In this document: piece by piece, positions 53,431 through 61,764 of the stretch | Numbering within the stretch: position 1 is the stretch's first letter | Layout: every line of letters starts with the position of its first letter | NCBI RefSeq assembly: GCF_014192915.1 | Contig: NZ_JACHYN010000007.1 | Coordinates: 62,001-126,000, forward strand | Source: Azospirillum sp. OGB3 | Lineage (GTDB): Bacteria > Pseudomonadota > Alphaproteobacteria > Azospirillales > Azospirillaceae | DNA length: 64,000 bases | Reading direction: 5' to 3' | The notes under the pieces: generated by a model | Told to the model about the DNA's origin: nothing | The model's input: only the letters and a program-made list of their open reading frames with translations | Databases searched by the model: none | Made by a program: the position numbers and the translations under genes

Positions 53431-55893
53431 ATGGACGCCGCGCCGCCCTCCGCCGACCGCGCCGACGCCCCCCTGCGCCGCCGGCGCGCGCGCGCCGGCA
53501 TCGTGCTGCGCATCTCCATCGGCCTGACCATCATGACGATGCTGGTCCTGCTGGTCGGCGTCGTGTCCCTGTCCTCCTTCCAGCTGTTCCGGGGGGAGGT
53601 GTCGGTCCTTTCCTCGACCACCCTGCCGAAGGTCATCACCAGCGCGGAGCTGCGCGGCTCGCTCCAGAAGCTGGTCGCCCGCCTGCCGGTCCTGGCCGGG
53701 GCAGCCACCACCCCGCAGCGCCGGGCCATCTACGACGAGCTGATCAGCGAACTGGAGTTCCTGCGGAAGTTGGTCGAGCGCATGCGCGACCTCCACCAGC
53801 AAGGCGAGCCGGCCGGCGACGGCGAAAGCGACGAGCTGCGGCTTTTGGAGCAGGCCCAGTCCACCCTGTTGATCCTGGCGGCGACGGTGGCCGACCTGAA
53901 CGCGGAGGTCGGGCGGCAGATCGACGCCGGCGCCCGCCAAGCGGATGCGATCCGCGCCCTGGCGCAGCTCGCCGACGCGCTGGAGCGGCTGCCGGGAGCG
54001 GAACCCGGAACCGGACCGGCCACAGCGCCGCCGGGCGGTGGCGGAACGCTGGGCGCCTGGGCGGTGCGGGCGGGCGCGCTGATGGCGCGGGCCGCCGGGG
54101 CGATGCAGACCGACCATCTGAATCGGTTGCGGGTGGAGCGCCGCAACGCCGAACACACGCTGGCCGAGTTGGGCCGCTTGGCCGCCGCCACCCCCGAGCC
54201 GGAAGGCTCCGCCATGGAACGCATCCGGGCCGACCTCGCCGCGATCCTGGTGGCGCCGGACGGGCTGTTCGACAGTTCCGCCGAGCGGCTGCAGGCGCGC
54301 AACCGCGCCCAGGCGCTGTCCAGCCAGTCACGCGTCCTGGTCGAGACGGTGGACCGCTTCACGCTGGCCCTGTTCGACACCATCCACGACCAGTCCACCG
54401 ACCGCACCGGCGATCTGGCGGCGATGATCCAGGAGCGCTCGCGTCTGGTGATGGTGCTGGGCGGCGCCTCCATCCTGCTGGCCATCCTGGTGCATCTGTT
54501 CTTCCGGCGTTTCCTCACCTCGCGGCTGGTCGCGCTGAACGGCGCGGTGCTGGCCCGTTTGTCCGGCAGCGATGCAACCGTACCGGTGGCGGGCAACGAC
54601 GAGATCACCGACATCGCCGCCTCCATCCGCTACTTCATCGACGAGATCGACCGGCGCCAGATGGATCTGGCCGACAACGAACGGCGCTTCCGCGACCTCG
54701 TCGAGGGTTCCATCCAGGGCATCATCATCCACCGCGATTTCCGCCCGCTCTACGCCAACGACGCCTTCCTGCAGATGCTGGGCAGCAGCCTGGACCGCAC
54801 GCTGCGGGTGCGCTCGGTGCTCGACTTCATCGCCGAGGACAGCCGGCCCCTGGTCGAGGACAACTACCGGCACATCGTCGCCACCGGCCTGCCCAGCGAG
54901 CGGCGGCGGCTGCGCGCCCGCCGGCTGGACGGATCGGAGCGCTGGATCGAACTGACCAGCCGCCGCATCGACTGGAAGGGGGAGACCGCCGTCCAGTCCA
55001 TCGTCGTGGACGTGACCCGCGAGGTCGAGGCGGAGGCGGCGTTGCGCCGGTCCCGCGATGCGGCCGAACAGGCGCTGCGCGAGTTGAAGGAAACCCAGGC
55101 GAGCCTGATCCAGGCGGAAAAGATGGCCTCGCTCGGCCAGCTCGTCGCCGGGGTTGCGCACGAGGTCAACACGCCGATCGGCATCACCATCACCGGCGCC
55201 TCGCAGCTCGCCGTGCAGTTCGAGGAGCTGACCCGCCAGATCGCCGCCGGGGCCATCAAGAAGTCGGAGTTCCAGCGCTTCCTGGCCGACGGCGGGGAGA
55301 TGGCGCGGCTGATCCTGTCCAACAGCATGCGCGCCGCCGATCTGGTGCAGAGCTTCAAGATGGTTGCGGTGGACCAGTCGAGCGACGAGCGCCGCCGGTT
55401 CGAGCTGAAGACCTACATCGGCGAGCTGCTGCGCAGCCTGCGCCCGACCTACAAGGACGTGGCCGGCCTGGACATCGGCGTGGACAGTCCGGACGATCTG
55501 GAGCTGGATGGCTATCCCGGCGCCCTGTCGCAGATTCTGACCAACCTCGTCCTCAACGCGTTGACCCACGCCTTCACGCCGCACCATCCGGGCCGGCTGA
55601 GCATCACCGCCCGCCTGCTGCCGCAGGATCAGATCGAACTGACGGTGGCCGACGACGGGCTGGGCATCCCGTCGGACATCCTGCCGAAGATCTTCGATCC
55701 CTTCTTCACCACCCGCCGCGGCAGCGGGGGCAGCGGGCTGGGGCTGCACATCGCCTACAACCTCGTCACCGGCACTCTGCGCGGCACCATCACCGTGCAG
55801 AGCATTCCCGGCGAGGGCACCCGCTTCACCCTGCGCTTCCCGCGCGTCACACCGACGGCGGGGACGACGGTGGGAAAGGCGGAGATGGTGTGA
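53431..55893 (+). CDS. Large membrane sensor histidine kinase with PAS domain
   Basis: 820 residues. TM1 (about 24-48) and TM2 (about 339-357) enclose a long helical periplasmic domain of about 290 residues, rich in Leu/Ala/Glu. HAMP (358-410), PAS (about 415-530, with G-I-I-I-H-R-D-F-R-P-L-Y-A-N-D) and the kinase core follow: phospho-acceptor His near 576 in V-A-H-E-V-N-T-P-I-G, and an ATPase domain with N-L-V-L-N-A-L-T-H, D-D-G-L-G-I and G-S-G-L-G-L-H. There is no receiver domain and no response regulator next to it. The 7-bp spacing from the nucleotidase-like gene suggests co-transcription and perhaps a shared sensing role. Confidence 0.93.
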   Translation: MDAAPPSADRADAPLRRRRARAGIVLRISIGLTIMTMLVLLVGVVSLSSFQLFRGEVSVLSSTTLPKVITSAELRGSLQKLVARLPVLAGAATTPQRRAIYDELISELEFLRKLVERMRDLHQQGEPAGDGESDELRLLEQAQSTLLILAATVADLNAEVGRQIDAGARQADAIRALAQLADALERLPGAEPGTGPATAPPGGGGTLGAWAVRAGALMARAAGAMQTDHLNRLRVERRNAEHTLAELGRLAAATPEPEGSAMERIRADLAAILVAPDGLFDSSAERLQARNRAQALSSQSRVLVETVDRFTLALFDTIHDQSTDRTGDLAAMIQERSRLVMVLGGASILLAILVHLFFRRFLTSRLVALNGAVLARLSGSDATVPVAGNDEITDIAASIRYFIDEIDRRQMDLADNERRFRDLVEGSIQGIIIHRDFRPLYANDAFLQMLGSSLDRTLRVRSVLDFIAEDSRPLVEDNYRHIVATGLPSERRRLRARRLDGSERWIELTSRRIDWKGETAVQSIVVDVTREVEAEAALRRSRDAAEQALRELKETQASLIQAEKMASLGQLVAGVAHEVNTPIGITITGASQLAVQFEELTRQIAAGAIKKSEFQRFLADGGEMARLILSNSMRAADLVQSFKMVAVDQSSDERRRFELKTYIGELLRSLRPTYKDVAGLDIGVDSPDDLELDGYPGALSQILTNLVLNALTHAFTPHHPGRLSITARLLPQDQIELTVADDGLGIPSDILPKIFDPFFTTRRGSGGSGLGLHIAYNLVTGTLRGTITVQSIPGEGTRFTLRFPRVTPTAGTTVGKAEMV

Positions 55894-55919
55894 TCAGGCG
55901 GCGCTCTGAAAAGGGGAGG

Positions 55920-56252
55920 TCAGCGCACCTCACCCTCGAACCAGTGGCGGCCCTTGCGGTCCTCCACCTCGATCACCCAGACATCGGGATCGTAGCGGGT
56001 CTGGCGGGCGATGTAGGCGTCGGCGGTGGCCTCGTCCACCGGCTCGGTGCCCGTGCCGCGCGACCAGCGCAGCCGCTCCTCCTCGCGCACCTGGACCAGC
56101 ACGTTGAAGGTCCGGTCCAGCCGGTTCAGTTTCAGGATGACCGTGCCGCGGCTGGGGTCCCCCTTGCGCAGAACCATCATCGTGACGCCCTCCGCGTCGG
56201 CGGCGCGGATGTGCGCCATCACCCAGAGATGCGTCGGCAGACGGTCGTCCAT
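55920..56252 (-). CDS. DUF1491 family protein
   Basis: 110 residues from the ATG at 56252. It has the layout of alphaproteobacterial DUF1491 proteins: H-L-W-V-M-A-H-I-R near the start, V-L-R-K-G-D-P-S-R-G-T-V-I-L-K-L-N-R-L, the D-A-Y-I-A-R-Q-x-x-Y-D-P-D-V-W-V-I-E-V-E-D region and a short end. The function is unknown. It stands on the opposite strand between the sensor kinase (26 bp) and the TPR gene (66 bp). Confidence 0.85.
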   Translation of the reverse strand: MDDRLPTHLWVMAHIRAADAEGVTMMVLRKGDPSRGTVILKLNRLDRTFNVLVQVREEERLRWSRGTGTEPVDEATADAYIARQTRYDPDVWVIEVEDRKGRHWFEGEVR

Positions 56253-56318
56253 GGAAATCCTCGCTCCGGGAAGGGTCGGGGGCTCGCCTTCGGCACGGCC
56301 CCGGTGTAGACAACGGGC

Positions 56319-57773
56319 ATGGCGACACTCCTGGACGTTCTCGACGCCGCCGTCAACCACCACATGGCCGGGCGCCTCGCCGAGGCGGCGCAGGATTACC
56401 GCGTCGTGCTGGCGGTGGAGCCGGCGCAGCCCGACGCCCTGCATCTGCTCGGCGTGGCGGAGGCGCAGCACGGCGGCCATGGCGCGGCAGCGTCGCTGAT
56501 CGCCCGCTCGCTGCGCCTCCGCCCCGACGCGGCGTCGCCCTGGGCCAACCTCGGCGGCGCCCTGCGCGTCCTCGGCAACGCGGAGCGGGCCGGCGCCGCG
56601 CTGACCCGCGCCCTGGCCCTCGACCCCGCCTTGGCCGACGCGCTGACCAACCTGGGGTCGGTGCGCCACGCGCTGGCCGACTACCCCGCCGCGCTGGCGT
56701 GGCTGGAGAGGGCGGAGCGGCTGCGCCCCGACCATCCGGACACCGCGCTCAACCGCGGCGTGGTGCTGCGTGACGCGCGACGCTTCGCGGAGTCCGACGC
56801 CTGCCTGGATGCCCTGTTGGCCTCCCGGCCCGACCACGCCGAGGCGCATCTGGCGCGCGCGGTCGGCCGGCTTGTCCGGGGCGACCTGCGCGCCGGATGG
56901 GACGAATTCGAGTGGCGCCCGCGCCGCCTGTCCACTCCCCCTTGGACCGGCGAGCCGCTGGACGGTCGGCGCATCCTCCTGCACGCCGAGCAGGGATTCG
57001 GCGACACCATCCAGTTCGCCCGCTATGCTCCGCTGGTGGCGCGCGCCGGTGGCCGGGTGATCCTGGACGTGCACCCGTTGCAGTTCCGTCTGCTGCGCTC
57101 GCTGGGACCGGAGATCGAGGTGCTGGTGCGCGGCCCCGCCCCGGCGCCGCACGACCTCCACTGCCCGCTGATGAGCCTGCCGCGCGCCTTCGGCACCGAC
57201 TTGGCAAGCATCCCCGCTCCTCCCGCCTACCTCGCCGCCGAGGCGGACGAGGTGGCGCGCTGGGGCCGCCGGATCGCCGAGGTCGATACGGGGACGGCCA
57301 CGGGGCCGCGCGTCGGCCTCGTCTGGGCGGGCAACCCGAACCACCGCAACGACCGCAACCGCTCCATCCCCGTCGCGCGGCTGGCCCCTCTGCTCGACAC
57401 GCCGGGCCTGCGGCTGTTCAGCCTGCAGACCGGAGACGCCGGGGCAGCCCGGCCTTCCGCCCTGCCCGACCTGACCGCGGGCGTCCGCGATTTCGCCGAC
57501 AGCGCGGCCATCCTGGCGAATCTCGACCTTGTCATCGCGGTGGACACGGCGACCATCCATCTGGCGGGCGCGCTCGGCGTCCCGGCATGGCTGATGCTGC
57601 CCTACGCGCCGGATTGGCGCTGGCTGCTCGACCGCGCGGACAGCCCCTGGTACCCGTCGCTGCGCCTGTTCCGGCAACCCCGCCCCGGCGACTGGGACAG
57701 CGTCCTGCGCGCCGTCGCCACGGAGCTGGAGCGGTTCGCCGCTGTTCAGTTGGCGCCGCAGAAGCAGTCGTAG
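56319..57773 (+). CDS. TPR protein with glycosyltransferase-like C terminus
   Basis: 484 residues. Residues 1-190 hold about five tetratricopeptide repeats (A-G-R-L-A-E-A-A-x-x-Y, D-A-L-H-L-L-G, S-P-W-A-N-L-G, A-D-A-L-T-N-L-G). The C-terminal half resembles the GT-B/GT9-like domain joined to TPRs in many proteobacteria: H-A-E-Q-G-F-G-D-T-I-Q-F-A-R-Y, G-L-V-W-A-G-N-P-N-H and V-A-V-D-T-A-T-I-H-L-A-G-A-L-G. Such proteins often lie near flagellin or polysaccharide genes; with flgE-flgK-flgL next, a role in glycosylating flagellar proteins is possible but inferred. Confidence 0.85.
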   Translation: MATLLDVLDAAVNHHMAGRLAEAAQDYRVVLAVEPAQPDALHLLGVAEAQHGGHGAAASLIARSLRLRPDAASPWANLGGALRVLGNAERAGAALTRALALDPALADALTNLGSVRHALADYPAALAWLERAERLRPDHPDTALNRGVVLRDARRFAESDACLDALLASRPDHAEAHLARAVGRLVRGDLRAGWDEFEWRPRRLSTPPWTGEPLDGRRILLHAEQGFGDTIQFARYAPLVARAGGRVILDVHPLQFRLLRSLGPEIEVLVRGPAPAPHDLHCPLMSLPRAFGTDLASIPAPPAYLAAEADEVARWGRRIAEVDTGTATGPRVGLVWAGNPNHRNDRNRSIPVARLAPLLDTPGLRLFSLQTGDAGAARPSALPDLTAGVRDFADSAAILANLDLVIAVDTATIHLAGALGVPAWLMLPYAPDWRWLLDRADSPWYPSLRLFRQPRPGDWDSVLRAVATELERFAAVQLAPQKQS

Positions 57774-57973
57774 GGATCGTTCCCGCTCCAGGCTGGGAGA
57801 GGCACCGCGGCCGGCAGCGCCGGCATCTCCATCGCCGGCAGGGTGGCGTTAAAGGCGGCCACATCGAAGGGGCGCGGGTCCGGCGGATCGAAGCGGAGTG
57901 GAGCGGCGCTCAGCGCGTGCCCCAGAAGGGCCGCCCCCAGCAACGGTATCAGAAGTTGCTCCACCCGGTCCAA
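57746..57973 (-). CDS. Possible small secreted Cys-containing protein
   Basis: 75 residues from a TTG at 57973, with GGAGGG 5 bp upstream. The start reads like a signal peptide: D-R-V-E-Q-L-L-I-P-L-L-G-A-A-L-L-G-H-A-L-S-A. The mature part is Pro-rich and ends N-D-P-Y-D-C-F-C-G-A-N. It overlaps the end of the TPR gene by 28 bp on the opposite strand. A real gene is plausible because the start site, signal-like head and length agree, but no family is known; GTG at 57964 is another possible start. Confidence 0.45.
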   Translation of the reverse strand: MDRVEQLLIPLLGAALLGHALSAAPLRFDPPDPRPFDVAAFNATLPAMEMPALPAAVPLPAWSGNDPYDCFCGAN

Positions 57974-58278
57974 GCCGCCCTCCCCCGGCGGCCCCACCGC
58001 CGGTGTGTGTCCCGTTTCCCCTCCCCCCTTCTACCGCAGGCCCCGTCCGGCCATGCCCTGTCCTTAGGTCATATCATTCGGACGGGAGCTTTCTTCCCTC
58101 CCCCCGCACGGGCTGCTAGGCCAATTTTTCCCAGCGCGCGGCAAAAAGAGGGCCGGCGTGGTCGCCCCAGAAGCTTATCCATAAAATTCAGTGTGTTAGA
58201 GAAAGCCCGGAAGTTGGCATCGTCCTTGCTTACCCGAATGGCAACGATTTTTGCCCTTCCGTTTGGAGATCCCTGGCC
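57974..58278. other. Promoter region upstream of flgE
   Basis: About 305 bp without a gene. It contains the leftward ribosome site of the small secreted frame at its left end and the sigma-54-type promoter at 58214. The middle holds poly-pyrimidine tracts but no clear hairpin. Confidence 0.6.
58214..58230 (+). promoter_or_regulatory. Sigma-54-type promoter of the flgE operon
   Basis: TTGGCATCGTCCTTGCT has the GG (58216-58217) and GC (58228-58229) exactly 10 bp apart, matching the -24/-12 form TGGCAC-N5-TTGC in 9 of 11 informative positions. It lies 49 bp before the flgE ATG; GGAG at 58264 serves as ribosome site. Hook genes are commonly sigma-54 dependent. Confidence 0.75.
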
Positions 58279-61200
58279 ATGAGCATCTTCGGTTCGATGA
58301 CCACCGCCGTCCTCGGCCTGAGCGCGCAGTCGAAGGCCCTCGGTCACATCTCTGACAACATCGCCAACGCCTCGACGGTCGGCTACAAGCGGGTCAACAC
58401 CGCCTTCGAGACGCTGGTGCTGCAATCCAACGAGCGGTTGCACGCACCGGGCGGCGTGACGGCGGCGCCCGTCTTCATGAACAACATCCAGGGCAACCTG
58501 ACCCAGGTGCAGAGCCCGACCAACGCCGCCATCCAGGGCCAGGGCTTCTTCAGCGTGTCCAAGCTCAGCCGCGGCCTGACCGGCCCCGGCCAGCAGGGCG
58601 AGACGGTGCAGACCCAGACCGGCACGCTGAACGCCGACAACGTCTATTACACCCGCGTCGGCGACTTCGAACTGGACAAGAACCGCTATCTGGTGAACAG
58701 CGCCGGCTTCGCGCTGAACGGCTGGATCGTCGACGACGTGACCGGCCAGTTGAAGAAGGACGTGGTGCAGCCGCTCCAGGTCAACACCCTGACCGACAAG
58801 CCGCAGTCGACCAACAGCATCACGCTGGGCGCCAACCTGCCGGCCACCCCGACGCCGGGCGTGCCGATCCCGTCCTCCAGCATCCAGGTCTACGACACCC
58901 AGGGCAACGCCCGGACCATCCAGTTCAACTGGCGCCAGGACGCCGCCAACGCGTGGCGCCTGGGCATCGACGCGCCGGGCAGTTCGACCCATCCGGTCGC
59001 CGGCACCTTCCCTGGGGGCGCCGTCGCCCTGGCGAAAGGCAGCCAAGTTGCCGGTGTGACACCGGTGGCTCAGGTCAGCCAAGTGCTGGTCAACGGCACG
59101 ACCTCGACGCCGGCCTCGTCGATCACTATCGGAGGCCGCGTCAATTACTACCCGAACGGAGATTCGCAGGACAATGTCCGAATCGGTGACGTCTACACTC
59201 TGAACATCAACAACGAGCCCCCTATTTCTTTCACGGTAACCGCCGCCAACATTGGAACCCATTCGAAATACTCGGAAATTGCAGAGGCGTTGGCTGGCCA
59301 AGTGCCAGCCCCCTACAGAGCCGAAGTCGACAAGAATGACCCGCGCCGCATCACGGTGGCGATGGCGGACGGCACGCCAGTCAAAGTCAGCGGTTCCGTC
59401 ACCAGTGCCGCGACGCAACTCAACACGATCAGCGGCCCCTCGACCAACCTGACCGGTTCGGCAAGCGGCGACCAGCGCAGCACCTTCACCTTCACTGGCT
59501 CCGCCATCGATGTGGGCGATGAATTCCGCATCACTGTGGCGGGCACTGAGTTCAAAACGCGCGTCACCTCGGCCAACATCGGCTCGCTGGCGGACGTCAA
59601 CGGCGTGGTCGCCGACTTGGTCTCCCAAATCAATGCCGCCGTGCCGCCGCTGGGCATTAACGCCTTGATCGGAACGGCCACGGTCCCAGCCGGTACTGCC
59701 AATCAACTCGTGCTGGACGGCACGAACACGACGGAAACCTTCACGGCGAGCTATGGGGTGACCAACGCCGACAACCGCAAGAACGAGATCACGGCCTCCA
59801 CCCCCGTAGACTTTTCGGTAATACCGGCGACCACCACCCAGGCAACCACCGCCGCCCTGCCCGAAATCACCCAAGTCGCCTTCTCTGCGTCGACTGCCCT
59901 TAAGGTGCCGGATCAATACATCGTCAACGTGTTGGGACGGGAATTCAAGACAACCATCTCCTACTCGAACATCAACACGTTGAAGGACATGGAAGGCGTC
60001 GTGAACGATCTGGTGTCTCAGATCAACGACGCCGGGTTGGCGGTGCAGGCTTCGCGCAACACCTCGGGCGCGCTGGTTCTGACAGGTTCGGCGAACAACA
60101 CGCCGCTGGCCGTCAGCAGCAGCAAGCTGGACATCACTGCCACCGACAATGTGCGGGTGGGCGACAGCTACACCGTGCGGGTGGACGGCGTGCCCTACGC
60201 GGTCTCGGTGACTGCCGATAACATCCTAACCATGGGAACCTATGGCGGCATCGCCAACGCGCTGGCCGCCCAGATCAACTCGGCCCGGCCGCAGGCGCCG
60301 GTCATCGCGTCGGTCGTGAACTCCCAGTTGCAGATCACCGCCCGCAACCCCGGCACGCCCATCGATGTTAAACAGGAAATGACGCCGGCCACCGCCACCG
60401 CGAACCGTGTGACCGGCCCGACGATCAGTGCCCCGTCAGAATCGCGCGGGCAGCGCCAGGAGTTTTCCTACCCACAGACGCAGATCGACATCGGCGACGT
60501 CTATTCGGTGTCGATCGACGGCAAGCCGATCTCGGTGAAGGTGGACAAGTCCAATTACGGCAACTTCGAGGACATCAACGGCGTCCTGCAGGAACTGGCG
60601 AACCGCGTCAACGCCGCCAATCTGAACGTCGTTGCCACCACATCGGGCGGCCGGCTGACCCTCACGCACAACACCTCCGTCACCGGCAAATTCGAGGCGA
60701 AGGCGAGCATCCAGAACGCTGAAGGCGCCGGCGGCACGCTGACCGCCTCCACCACCACCTCCAACGTGGCGGGCGTGCGGCAGTCGGAAGCGGTGACGCT
60801 GACCGGCACACCGGGCGACAAGGGCGCCGAGTACACGGTCATCGTCAACGGTTCCCCCATCACCTACCGCACGACGGGCGAGGAGACCTCGATGGAGACC
60901 ATCGCGGCCAGCCTCGCCAATCTGGTGAACAAGAACACCTCCCTACCGGTAACGGCCAGCGCCGAGGGCAGCGTGCTGAAGCTCGTCGCAAAGACGGCGA
61001 CCGGCACCGCAGAGGACCAGTTCACGCTGGAAACGGCAAGCAAGGCTGGCGACACGCCCGCGCACATCCTGCTGAACTTCGGTACGGAAACCGGCAACGT
61101 CGGCACCATCACCAGCATCAGCACCGCCAAGGCTGGCACCGGAAACGCCGTGACCTCGGCCAACCAGTCGGTGGGGGCGGACGCCAACGTGACCTTCACG

Positions 61201-61686
61201 GTGGACTACGGCTTCGGCCCGCAGCAGATCACGCTGAACCTCGGCCAGATCGGCAAGTCGGGCGGTGTCACCCAGTTCGCCGGCAACGAGATCAACGTGC
61301 GCGAGCTGGTGCAGGACGGCGCCTCGCGCGGCCAGTACAAGGAGGTGGTCTACGGCGACAACGGCGACGTGATCGTGAACTACGACAACGGCCGCAGCCG
61401 CACCATCGGGCGCATTCCGGTGGTCACCTTCAACAACCCCAACGCCCTGCAGCGCGAAGCGGGCGGCGTCTACATCGAGACGGACGACGGCGGCCGGCCC
61501 AACTTCAACGACCCCGACACCAACGGGGCCGGCGCGGTGGTCGCGAACAGCGTGGAATCCTCCAACGTGGACATCGCGGACGAGTTCACCAAGCTGATCG
61601 TCACCCAGCGCACCTACTCCGCCAACACCAAGATCGTCACGACCTCCGACGAGATGCTCCAGGAAGTCCTCGGCCTGAAGCGCTAA
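58279..61686 (+). CDS. flgE: Flagellar hook protein FlgE, giant form with internal repeats
   Basis: 1135 residues, more than twice the usual 400-500. Both ends are canonical: M-S-I-F-G-S-M-T-T-A-V-L-G-L with D-N-I-A-N-A-S-T-V-G-Y-K (D0/Dc) and, at the C terminus, S-N-V-D-I-A-D-E-F-T-K-L-I-V-T-Q-R-T-Y-S-A-N-T-K. Between residues about 300 and 940 lie about six related segments of roughly 85-125 residues, each with a G-D-x-Y/F-x-V-x-V-x-G core and an alpha-helical x-x-L-x-x-Q-I-N part. They should form extra surface domains on the hook. Start nucleotides of the units are near 59175, 59507, 59896, 60148, 60480 and 60817. Part of this region (59.2-59.3 kb) is more AT-rich. Confidence 0.93.
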   Translation: MSIFGSMTTAVLGLSAQSKALGHISDNIANASTVGYKRVNTAFETLVLQSNERLHAPGGVTAAPVFMNNIQGNLTQVQSPTNAAIQGQGFFSVSKLSRGLTGPGQQGETVQTQTGTLNADNVYYTRVGDFELDKNRYLVNSAGFALNGWIVDDVTGQLKKDVVQPLQVNTLTDKPQSTNSITLGANLPATPTPGVPIPSSSIQVYDTQGNARTIQFNWRQDAANAWRLGIDAPGSSTHPVAGTFPGGAVALAKGSQVAGVTPVAQVSQVLVNGTTSTPASSITIGGRVNYYPNGDSQDNVRIGDVYTLNINNEPPISFTVTAANIGTHSKYSEIAEALAGQVPAPYRAEVDKNDPRRITVAMADGTPVKVSGSVTSAATQLNTISGPSTNLTGSASGDQRSTFTFTGSAIDVGDEFRITVAGTEFKTRVTSANIGSLADVNGVVADLVSQINAAVPPLGINALIGTATVPAGTANQLVLDGTNTTETFTASYGVTNADNRKNEITASTPVDFSVIPATTTQATTAALPEITQVAFSASTALKVPDQYIVNVLGREFKTTISYSNINTLKDMEGVVNDLVSQINDAGLAVQASRNTSGALVLTGSANNTPLAVSSSKLDITATDNVRVGDSYTVRVDGVPYAVSVTADNILTMGTYGGIANALAAQINSARPQAPVIASVVNSQLQITARNPGTPIDVKQEMTPATATANRVTGPTISAPSESRGQRQEFSYPQTQIDIGDVYSVSIDGKPISVKVDKSNYGNFEDINGVLQELANRVNAANLNVVATTSGGRLTLTHNTSVTGKFEAKASIQNAEGAGGTLTASTTTSNVAGVRQSEAVTLTGTPGDKGAEYTVIVNGSPITYRTTGEETSMETIAASLANLVNKNTSLPVTASAEGSVLKLVAKTATGTAEDQFTLETASKAGDTPAHILLNFGTETGNVGTITSISTAKAGTGNAVTSANQSVGADANVTFTVDYGFGPQQITLNLGQIGKSGGVTQFAGNEINVRELVQDGASRGQYKEVVYGDNGDVIVNYDNGRSRTIGRIPVVTFNNPNALQREAGGVYIETDDGGRPNFNDPDTNGAGAVVANSVESSNVDIADEFTKLIVTQRTYSANTKIVTTSDEMLQEVLGLKR

Positions 61687-61764
61687 ACGCGGTCCTGACC
61701 ACGCGGGCGGGCGCGCGACCCGCGCCCAGCCCGGCCTATCCCGCAGACGAAAGGTCCAACGACC

